NCBI RefSeq assembly: GCF_014837105.1
Contig: NZ_JACSPO010000014.1
Location: forward strand, 1 to 54,038
Direction: 5' to 3'
From: Oceanitalea stevensii
Lineage (GTDB): Bacteria; Actinomycetota; Actinomycetes; Actinomycetales; Actinomycetaceae
Length of the DNA stretch: 54,038 bases
The notes under the pieces were generated by a model. That model did not search any database, was not told the DNA's origin, and saw only the letters and a program-made list of their open reading frames with translations. Positions 48,422 to 54,038 of the stretch are shown in pieces (positions within the stretch are counted from its first letter, which is position 1; every line of letters begins with the position of its first letter). Both the position numbers and the translations under genes were made by a program.

Positions 48422-49265
48422 GAGGCCCTGCACCCCCCGCCCAGCAAGCGCCGACAGCCGGATTCCTCGGGAGGCCGATCTCGGCGATGACCTCGGCCAC
48501 CGACGCCCCCTGGCCGGTGCCGACGTTGAAGACGCGCTCCTCGCCCTGCCCGAGCCGGTCGAGGGCAGCGAGGTGCGCGTGGGCGAGGTCGAGGACGTGG
48601 ATGTAGTCGCGCACGCAGGTGCCGTCCGGCGTCGGGTAGTCGTCGCCGAAGATCGTCGGCCGCTCCCCACGCGCGAGGCGGTCCAGCACCATGGGGACGA
48701 GGTTGAGGACGGCGGGGTCGCCGAGGTCGGCCCACCCGGCGCCCGCGACGTTGAAGTACCGCAGGCTGGCCGAGCGCAGCCCCCAGGCGCGCTCGGCGTC
48801 GGCGATGAGCCACTCCCCCACGAGCTTCGTCTCGCCGTAGGGGTTGATCGGCTGCGGGGTCGTGTCCTCGGTGACCACCTCGACGTCCGGCATCCCGTAG
48901 ACGGCCGCGGAGGAGGAGAAGATGAGCCGGTCGGCCCCGACGGCCTCCATCGCGGCGAGGACGTTGGCCAGGCCGGTGACGTTCTGCTGGTAGTACCAGG
49001 CCGGGCGCTGGACCGACTCGCCCACCTGCTTGCGGGCGGCGAAGTGGATGACGCCGTCGACCTCGCGCTCGCGCATGACGAGCTCGAGGCGCTGCTGGGC
49101 GTCACCGTCGGCGACGTCGAGCTCGACGAGCGTGGCCTCCCCGACGCGGTCCTCGCGCCCCGTCGACAGGTCGTCGACGACGACGACGTCCTCACCCCGC
49201 TCCAGCAGCAGCCGGACGACGTGCGCGCCGATGTACCCGGCTCCGCCGGTGACCATGATGCTCAT
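48222..49265 (-). CDS. galE: UDP-glucose 4-epimerase, C-terminally truncated
   Basis: The first 264 residues (to about 48474) are a good GalE: TGGAGYIGAHVVRLLLE, HFAARKQVGESV, SSSAAVYG, NPYGETK (YxxxK active site) and TCVRDYIHVLDLAHAH. After EVIAEIG, homology stops and the frame runs into GGAATCCGGCTGTCGGC, an arm of the local hairpin family, and then antisense through the end of the phosphodiester glycosidase gene. The missing part is about 65-75 residues that complete the substrate side, so activity is doubtful. The ATG is preceded by TAGCCT at 6 bases. A rearrangement or assembly join at about 48470-48475 would explain it. Confidence 0.75.
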   Translation of the reverse strand: MSIMVTGGAGYIGAHVVRLLLERGEDVVVVDDLSTGREDRVGEATLVELDVADGDAQQRLELVMREREVDGVIHFAARKQVGESVQRPAWYYQQNVTGLANVLAAMEAVGADRLIFSSSAAVYGMPDVEVVTEDTTPQPINPYGETKLVGEWLIADAERAWGLRSASLRYFNVAGAGWADLGDPAVLNLVPMVLDRLARGERPTIFGDDYPTPDGTCVRDYIHVLDLAHAHLAALDRLGQGEERVFNVGTGQGASVAEVIAEIGLPRNPAVGACWAGGAGPPRPDVGRRWCRCRCRPSRPRTPRRPRVRRSPRGRRRRRAESSSRGRSDRAGRRRCRCRPRPSRPRG

Positions 49266-49271
49266 GCGCCC

Positions 49272-49277
49272 AGGCTA
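49272..49277 (-). promoter_or_regulatory. Putative leaderless -10 box of galE
   Basis: TAGCCT on the minus strand, 6 bases before the ATG at 49265. Confidence 0.45.
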
Positions 49278-49320
49278 CCGGAGCGCCCGGCCGGGGTCCA
49301 CCAAATTCGAACAGGCTCGA

Positions 49321-49863
49321 TCAGGCGGAGAAGCCCGGCGTGTGGTTGCGGCTGGAGCGCAGCCGCGCACCCTTGTCCTGAGCCTGCTGGCGCAGGTTCT
49401 CCTGGAAGTCGACCATCCGCGCCCGGAGCCGGATGTCGGCGTCCGTCGTCCCCGCGCCGAGGATCCGAGCGGCGAGCAGGCCGGCGTTGCGTGCCCCGCC
49501 GATCGAGACGGTCGCGACCGGGACGCCGGCCGGCATCTGGACGATCGACAGCAGGGAGTCCATGCCGTCGAGGTGGCGCAGCGGCACGGGCACGCCGATC
49601 ACCGGCAGCGGGGTGACGGCCGCGAGCATGCCGGGCAGGTGGGCGGCGCCGCCCGCCCCGGCGATGATGACGCGCAGACCGCGCTCGGCGGCCTCCCGGC
49701 CGTAGGCGAGCATCGCGTCGGGCATCCGGTGGGCCGAGACGACGTCGACCTCGAAGGTCACGCCCAGCTCCTCGAGCGCGTCGCCGGCAGCCTCCATGAC
49801 GGGCCAGTCCGAGTCCGACCCCATGACGATTCCGACGTCCATCCCGATCTCCCTCTCGCTCAT
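49321..49863 (-). CDS. purE: 5-(carboxyamino)imidazole ribonucleotide mutase
   Basis: A 180-residue (173 from the second ATG) class I PurE for de novo purine synthesis. [14 protein letters not shown] (about 10-23), [11 protein letters not shown] (about 41), [13 protein letters not shown] (about 67) and [33 protein letters not shown] segments are present. Its first ATG overlaps the purK stop (ATGA); the ATG at 49842 also fits family length. PurE works directly after PurK. Confidence 0.95.
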   Translation of the reverse strand: MSEREIGMDVGIVMGSDSDWPVMEAAGDALEELGVTFEVDVVSAHRMPDAMLAYGREAAERGLRVIIAGAGGAAHLPGMLAAVTPLPVIGVPVPLRHLDGMDSLLSIVQMPAGVPVATVSIGGARNAGLLAARILGAGTTDADIRLRARMVDFQENLRQQAQDKGARLRSSRNHTPGFSA

Positions 49864-50998
49864 CCCGCGTGCTCGTCCTCGCCGCGCAAGATCGCGACGG
49901 CGGTGCGTGCCTCGGCCCGGACGGACTCGAGGTCCTCACCGTAGACGGTGACGTGGCCGAGCTTGCGCCCGGGCCGCACCTCCTTGCCGTACAGCTCCAC
50001 GCGCGCGCCCGGGCAGCGGGCGAGCACCTCGCCCAGTGCGGCGCCCGGGTCCGGCAGGGCGCTGCCGAGGAGGTTGACCATGACGCTCACCGGCGCGCGC
50101 GGCTCGGTCGGGCCGAGCGGCAGGTCGAGCACCGCACGCAGGTGCTGCTCGAACTGGCTCGTCGCCGCGCCGTCGATGGTCCAGTGGCCGGAGTTGTGCG
50201 GGCGCATCGCCAGCTCGTTGACGGCGATCCGGGTGCCGCCGTCGTCGGCGGGGTACTCGAACATCTCGACGGCGAGCACCCCGGTGACGTCGAGGCCCTC
50301 GGCGATGCGGGTGGCGACGTCGACGGCGGCGGCCGCGAGGTCGGGGTCCAGGCCCGGTGCGGGGGCGAGCACCTCGGCGCACACGCCGTCGCGCTGGATC
50401 GTCTCGACGACGGGCCAGGCGCGCATCTCGCCGCTCGGGCGGCGGGCGACGAGGACGGCAAGCTCCCGGGTGAAGGGGACGCGGGGGGGGGGCGCGCGTC
50501 GAGCCAGTCCCCGGCGTCGTCGGCGGCGGCGACGACGCGCACGCCCTTGCCGTCGTACCCGCCGCGGGCGGTCTTGACGACGACCGGCCAGCCGGTGGTG
50601 TCCCCGAAGGCGGTGAGCTCATCGCGGGTGCGGACCGCGGCCCAGCGCGGGCACGGGATGCCGAGCTCGCTGAGGGCGGTGCGCATGACGATCTTGTCCT
50701 GGGCGTGACGCAGCGCGTGCGCGCCGGGACGGACGGCGACGCCCTCGGCCTCGAGCTGCCGCAGCAGCTCGCCGGGCACGTGCTCGTGCTCGAAGGTGAG
50801 CACGCCGGCACCGGGGAGGATGCCGCGCACGGCGGCCTCGTCGTCGGCGCGGCCGACAGGCGCGTCCGGGACCACCTGGCCTGTCGAGCCGTCGGCGGCC
50901 TCGACCAGGACGCGCAGGTGCACGTCGAGCCCGATCGCTGCCTGCTGCATCATGCGGGCCAGCTGCCCGCCTCCCACGACTGCCACCACTGCTGCCAC
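49860..50998 (-). pseudogene. purK: 5-(carboxyamino)imidazole ribonucleotide synthase, frameshifted at a 10-base homopolymer
   Basis: An ATP-grasp PurK split over two frames. The GTG at 50998 starts VGGGQLARMM, FEHEHVP and VVVKTARGGYDGKGVRVV; the frame fails after DAGDWLDARPP. The other frame resumes with RVPFTRELAVLVARRPSGEM and continues through EMFEYPADDG, NELAMRPHNSGHWTIDGA and EVRPGRKLGHVTVYG. The break is at a run of ten C on the coding strand (50483-50492). Eight or eleven C would restore a normal protein of about 380 residues. A sequencing or assembly error is the simplest reading, since purK precedes an intact, overlapping purE; a real slip-prone tract is possible. TAGGCT lies 8 bases upstream of the GTG. 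Confidence 0.85.
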
Positions 50999-51006
50999 GG
51001 TTCGCG

Positions 51007-51012
51007 AGCCTA
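51007..51012 (-). promoter_or_regulatory. Putative leaderless -10 box of purK
   Basis: TAGGCT on the minus strand, 8 bases before the purK GTG; it is 7 bases from the opposing gtrA box. Confidence 0.4.
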
Positions 51013-51019
51013 CTGCCGG

Positions 51020-51025
51020 TACGCT
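51020..51025 (+). promoter_or_regulatory. Putative leaderless -10 box of gtrA
   Basis: TACGCT, 6 bases before the gtrA GTG at 51032. Confidence 0.4.
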
Positions 51026-51031
51026 GGCAAG

Positions 51032-51547
51032 GTGACCTCGTCCCACACCGCGGCGGAGCTGCCCACCGGCAGCCGGGAGGACCGCGAGGCGGTCGGAGCC
51101 CGGGTGGTGGCGGGTACCCGGTGGCTGCGCTGGCGACAGCGGGCGATCGAGATGCTCAAGTTCGGCGCGGTCGGCGGAGTCGCGTTCGTCGTCGACGTCG
51201 GGCTGATGAACCTCCTGCGCTTCGGCCCCGGTGAGGTGCTGGGTGACAAGCCGCTGACGGCGAAGGTGCTGTCGGTCGTCGTCGCGACGCTCGTGTCGTG
51301 GCTGGGCAACCGGTACTGGGCGTTCGCCGCCTCGCGGCGCGAGGAGCGCGGCCGCGAGCTCGTGTGGTTCCTCCTCGTCAACGCGGGCGGGATGCTCCTC
51401 GCCGTCGGGACGCTGGGCGTCTCGCACTACGTCCTGGGCTTCACGTCACCGCTGGCGGACAACATCGCCGCGAACGGCGTCGGCCTCGTGCTCGGGACCC
51501 TGTTCCGGTACTTCTGCTACCGCCACGTCGTCTTCACCGCCCGCTGA
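51032..51547 (+). CDS. GtrA family membrane protein
   Basis: A 171-residue protein with four predicted membrane helices after a polar start (about 45-62, 80-97, 112-130, 143-160). FGAVGGVAFVVDVGLMNLL and NRYWAFAASRREE are GtrA hallmarks. GtrA proteins help move lipid-linked sugars or act beside glycosyltransferases in wall glycan synthesis. GTG start chosen from the leaderless box and the divergent layout with purK. Confidence 0.92.
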   Translation: MTSSHTAAELPTGSREDREAVGARVVAGTRWLRWRQRAIEMLKFGAVGGVAFVVDVGLMNLLRFGPGEVLGDKPLTAKVLSVVVATLVSWLGNRYWAFAASRREERGRELVWFLLVNAGGMLLAVGTLGVSHYVLGFTSPLADNIAANGVGLVLGTLFRYFCYRHVVFTAR

Positions 51548-51593
51548 CCCCGCCCCACCCCCTCCCGCCCCCTCACGACCCCCACCCCCCTCG

Positions 51594-51712
51594 CCGAGCG
51601 CTGAGTTGTTACCCGCCCAGCGGCGGGCAGGGCGGCGGGCGCGCTGCCTCCTGGTGGGAACAGCTCAGCTCCCGGCGTGACGGGGAGGCCCGGAACAACT
51701 CAGCTGTCGGCG
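51594..51712. repeat. Intergenic palindromic repeats
   Basis: CCGAGCGCTGAGTTGTTACC (51594-51613) with two inverted partners: a degenerate one (51656-51676) and GGAACAACTCAGCTGTCGGCG (51692-51712). They lie between the convergent gtrA and sensor kinase genes; the rest of 51548-51798 is C- or G-rich low-complexity sequence with no gene. Confidence 0.75.
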
Positions 51713-51798
51713 ACAGGGAGGCCGGGAGCGGGAGCCGGGGGGCCGGGGGGGCCGGGGCTGGGCGGGGCTGGGCCGCGCGAGGCGGGGGCGGGGGCTGG

Positions 51799-53121
51799 CT
51801 ACCAGCGGCGGCGGCGGCGGCCCATGCTCACGAGGGAGCCCTGCGGGAGGACGACGGCGGGGTCGAAGGTCTTCGGCACGGCCGAGAGGAAGATCGCGAA
51901 GACCGGCGGGCGCCGCTGCGCCAGCTCCAGCCGTCCGCCGTCGGCGGCGACGAGGTCACGGGCCAGGGCCAGGCCGCGGCCGGTGCCCTTCCCCGCGGTG
52001 ACGTAACGCTCGAAGATGTCGGGGGCGAGGTCGTCGGACACACCCGGGCCCTCGTCGCCCACCTCGATGACCACCCCGTGCTCGGAGGCCGAGGACCGCG
52101 CGCTGACCGTCGTCCGGCCCTCGCCGTACTTGAGGGAGTTCTCCAGCAGCGTCGACAGGACCTGGGCAAGCGCGCCGGGCGTCGCGAGGACCGCGAGGTC
52201 GGTGCTCTCGGGCAGCACGAGCTCGCGCCCGGCTGCGGCGAAGGTGGGCGCCCACTCCTCGGCCTGCTGGGCGAAGACGTCCTCGAGGCGCAGCGCCTCG
52301 GTCGTGCCGCCGCCCGCCTGCCGGGAGTTGCGAAGGAGGTCGTCGACGACGCCGGTGAGGCGCTCGACGAGCTCGAGGCTGATGCGGGCCTCCTCGGCGA
52401 TGTCGTCGTCCGGGGCGATCGCCTGGATCTCCTCCAGCCGCATCGACAGCGCCGTCAGGGGCGTGCGCAGCTGGTGGGAGGCGTCGGCGGCGAACTGCCG
52501 CTCGGCCGCGAGCCGCCCGGCGAGGCGGTCACCGGTGCGGGTGAGCTCGGCGGCGACGAGGTCGATCTCCTCGATGCCGGACTTTCGCAGGTGCGGACGG
52601 ACCTGGCCGGAGCCGATCTGCTCGGCGCTGGCCGCGAGGTAGATGAGGGGCGCCGCGAGCTTGCGGGCCTGCCGCCGGGCGACGAGGACACTCACCCCGA
52701 GCGCGAGCGTCGCGGCCACGACGACGAGCGCGACGACGCGCACGACCATCCACTGCACCTCGGCGGCGCGGACCTCCATCCGGACGGTCGCGCCGCTGGG
52801 GGTGGTCTCGAGGGAACGGATGACACGGCCCTCGAGGACGGGGCCGGCGACGAAGTGCCGGCCGAGGGAGTCCTGGACGACGATCCGCGCCTCGAGGTTG
52901 CTGTCACCCCCCACCCACGGGGCGAGCATCGCGTCGTCGAGCTCCTCGCCGTTGGAGACGCGACGCTCGACGGAACGCGCCAGCGACGACGCCCGGAGGT
53001 CCAGCGTGGCGCGCTCGGAGTCCCAGATCATGAGCCCGCCGAAGACGGCGAGCGGCACCCCGAGGAGCAGGACCGCGACGGTGACCGCCACGAGCGTCAT
53101 CGTCACTGCACGACGACGCAC
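51799..53121 (-). CDS. Two-component sensor histidine kinase
   Basis: A 440-residue membrane kinase. Two helices (about 8-32 and 122-145) flank an extracellular sensor of about 90 residues; HAMP-like region about 146-200, dimerisation domain with ASHQLRTPL (phospho-His about 215) and ATPase domain with ENSLKYGEG, GDEGPGV and GTGRGLALA (about 325-385). A very basic tail (MGRRRRRW) ends it. GTG start 6 bases after the regulator gene. The signal is unknown. LCP and wall genes nearby suggest an envelope signal, by location only. Confidence 0.92.
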   Translation of the reverse strand: MRRRAVTMTLVAVTVAVLLLGVPLAVFGGLMIWDSERATLDLRASSLARSVERRVSNGEELDDAMLAPWVGGDSNLEARIVVQDSLGRHFVAGPVLEGRVIRSLETTPSGATVRMEVRAAEVQWMVVRVVALVVVAATLALGVSVLVARRQARKLAAPLIYLAASAEQIGSGQVRPHLRKSGIEEIDLVAAELTRTGDRLAGRLAAERQFAADASHQLRTPLTALSMRLEEIQAIAPDDDIAEEARISLELVERLTGVVDDLLRNSRQAGGGTTEALRLEDVFAQQAEEWAPTFAAAGRELVLPESTDLAVLATPGALAQVLSTLLENSLKYGEGRTTVSARSSASEHGVVIEVGDEGPGVSDDLAPDIFERYVTAGKGTGRGLALARDLVAADGGRLELAQRRPPVFAIFLSAVPKTFDPAVVLPQGSLVSMGRRRRRW

Positions 53122-53127
53122 GCTGCC

Positions 53128-53814
53128 TCAGCCCTCGCCGGAGGTCTCGAAACGGAAGCCCATCCCGCGCACGGTGGTGATGTAGCGGGGGTCGTTCGCG
53201 TCGTCGCCAAGCTTGCGGCGCAGCCAGGACACGTGCATGTCCAGGGTCTTCGTCGAGCCGGTCGGGTCCGAGCCCCACACCTCGCGCATGAGCGCGTCGC
53301 GGGCGACGACGGAACCGGCCTCGCGCACGAGCACGCGCAGGAGCTCGAACTCCTTGGCGGTCAGCTGCAGCTCCCGGGTGCCCTGGAAGGCGCGGTGGGC
53401 GGCGACGTCGACGCGCACGTCCTGGGCGTCGAGCTCGTCCTCGTCGGTGAGCTCACCCCCGGCGCGGCGCAGCAGCGCCCGCACCCGGGCGAGCAGCTCG
53501 GCGAGCCGGAACGGCTTGGTCACGTAGTCGTCGGCACCGGCGTCCAGGCCCACGACGAGGTCCACCTCGTCCGCCCGTGCGGTGAGCACGAGGATCGGGG
53601 TGGTCATCCCCTGGCTGCGCACCCACCGTGCGACGTCCAGGCCGTCCATGTCCGGCAGACCGAGATCCAGCACGATGAGGTCCATGCCGGAGGAGTTGTC
53701 GATCGCCCCCTGACCCGTGCTGAAGGCCCGCACGTCATAGCCCTCACGCGTGAGTGCGCGGGCCAGCGGCTCGGCGATCGCCGGATCGTCCTCGACAAGA
53801 AGTACGTTGGTCAC
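53128..53814 (-). CDS. OmpR/PhoB-family response regulator
   Basis: A 228-residue regulator: receiver domain (1-115) with VEDD, phosphoacceptor Asp50 in VLDLGLPD, LTARA and VTKPF lysine, then a winged-helix DNA-binding domain (about 130-224) with LTAKEFELLRVL and TLDMHVSWLRRKLGDD. It is upstream of, and co-transcribed with, the kinase. TACGAT 6 bases before the GTG suggests a leaderless transcript. Confidence 0.95.
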   Translation of the reverse strand: MTNVLLVEDDPAIAEPLARALTREGYDVRAFSTGQGAIDNSSGMDLIVLDLGLPDMDGLDVARWVRSQGMTTPILVLTARADEVDLVVGLDAGADDYVTKPFRLAELLARVRALLRRAGGELTDEDELDAQDVRVDVAAHRAFQGTRELQLTAKEFELLRVLVREAGSVVARDALMREVWGSDPTGSTKTLDMHVSWLRRKLGDDANDPRYITTVRGMGFRFETSGEG

Positions 53815-53820
53815 GCCGCC

Positions 53821-53826
53821 ATCGTA
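53821..53826 (-). promoter_or_regulatory. Putative leaderless -10 box of the response regulator gene
   Basis: TACGAT on the minus strand, 6 bases before the GTG at 53814. Confidence 0.45.
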
Positions 53827-53894
53827 AAGGGTTCTCCGCGGCGGCGGGCCGAGTGCACACCGACGTTTGACTCACCCGATGCCTGCCCGGACGT

Positions 53895-53937
53895 GCCGAC
53901 AGCCGGATCCCCGCGTGGCGAGGACCCGGCTGTCGGC
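53895..53937 (-). terminator. Hairpin after the partial repeat protein
   Basis: GCCGACAGCCGG (53895-53906) pairs with CCGGCTGTCGGC (53926-53937), 12 bp with a 19-base loop. It is 15 bases past the stop codon at 53953. The left arm plus AT is identical to 48450-48463. Confidence 0.7.
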
Positions 53938-53952
53938 GTTCAGCGGAGAGGA

Positions 53953-54038
53953 TCAGCCGAGCTTGGCGGCGGACCGCACCTCCTTGGCGACGGGCGCCGG
54001 GCCGACCGGGCGACGGACACCGAGGGTGTCGGTGCCGT
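53953..54038 (-). CDS. C-terminal tail of a further five-repeat secreted protein (partial)
   Basis: Only the last 28 residues lie in the window. They read GTDTLGVRRPVGP, exactly the end of the fifth repeat in the carriers at 5338 and 10601, followed by a basic tail (APVAKEVRSAAKLG) like the tails of the two giant proteins. The rest, including any enzyme domain, is beyond the edge. Confidence 0.75.
   Translation of the reverse strand, partial: GTDTLGVRRPVGPAPVAKEVRSAAKLG

Noticed and set aside
46124..49195. 1,023-codon minus-strand frame across the phosphodiester glycosidase gene and galE
   Set aside because: Its start lies inside galE in the wrong frame and the rest is antisense to a well-supported secreted protein.

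Overview
The window is very GC-rich, with codon third positions almost all G or C, many GTG starts and gene families typical of high-GC Gram-positives (LytR-CpsA-Psr proteins, IdsA-type prenyl synthase, excalibur and CAP secreted proteins, OmpR-type two-component system). It looks like an actinobacterial chromosome, probably Micrococcales in the Cellulomonas/Georgenia direction; the exact genus is a guess. I see no rRNA, tRNA, IS element or CRISPR array.

Layout. (1) 1-16030, minus strand: three giant secreted paralogues in tandem, each with a PQQ-type sugar dehydrogenase domain, PKD and carbohydrate-binding modules and one or two xylose-isomerase-like TIM barrels; two also carry a ThuA domain. 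(2) 16385-24715: a divergent polyprenyl diphosphate synthase faces a tightly overlapping seven-gene operon: inositol-3-phosphate synthase, UbiA prenyltransferase (EboC-like), TIM-barrel isomerase, EboA, EboB (TatD-like), EboE and an EboF-like phosphodiesterase. This is an ebo-type cassette in which the usual EboD (dehydroquinate-synthase-like) is absent and a myo-inositol phosphate synthase heads the operon. (3) 24931-35854: nucleotide-sugar supply (manA, rmlA, rmlD, rmlC, UDP-sugar dehydrogenase, rmlB) interspersed with secreted proteins (CAP, excalibur, peptidoglycan amidase). (4) 36004-44092: Fpg/Nei glycosylase, three overlapping genes resembling wbpD/wbpE/wbpB (diacetamido-uronic acid synthesis), a glycosyltransferase with a DUF2304 partner, two LCP ligases and a CoA-binding protein. 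(5) 44315-54038: a secreted phosphodiester glycosidase/metallophosphoesterase fusion, a C-terminally truncated galE, purE and a frameshifted purK, gtrA, a sensor kinase/response regulator pair and the tail of another secreted protein.

Two themes connect the window. First, six complete secreted proteins, and the tail of a seventh, share a domain of exactly five repeats of about 45 residues built around GDWDGDG. The constant number suggests a five-bladed beta-propeller, placed C-terminally in the large enzymes and the amidase and N-terminally in the CAP and excalibur proteins. It may be a surface- or glycan-binding module, and surface-glycan genes lie between its carriers. Second, the ebo-type operon with prenyl synthase, cyclitol synthase and prenyltransferase reads as a route to an unknown prenylated cyclitol or a related exported metabolite.

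A family of intergenic palindromic repeats (cores CCGACAGCTGAGTTGTT and CCGAGCGCTGAGTTGTT) sits between convergent genes. Several genes have TANNNT-type -10 boxes only 6-8 bases before the start codon, which suggests leaderless transcripts.
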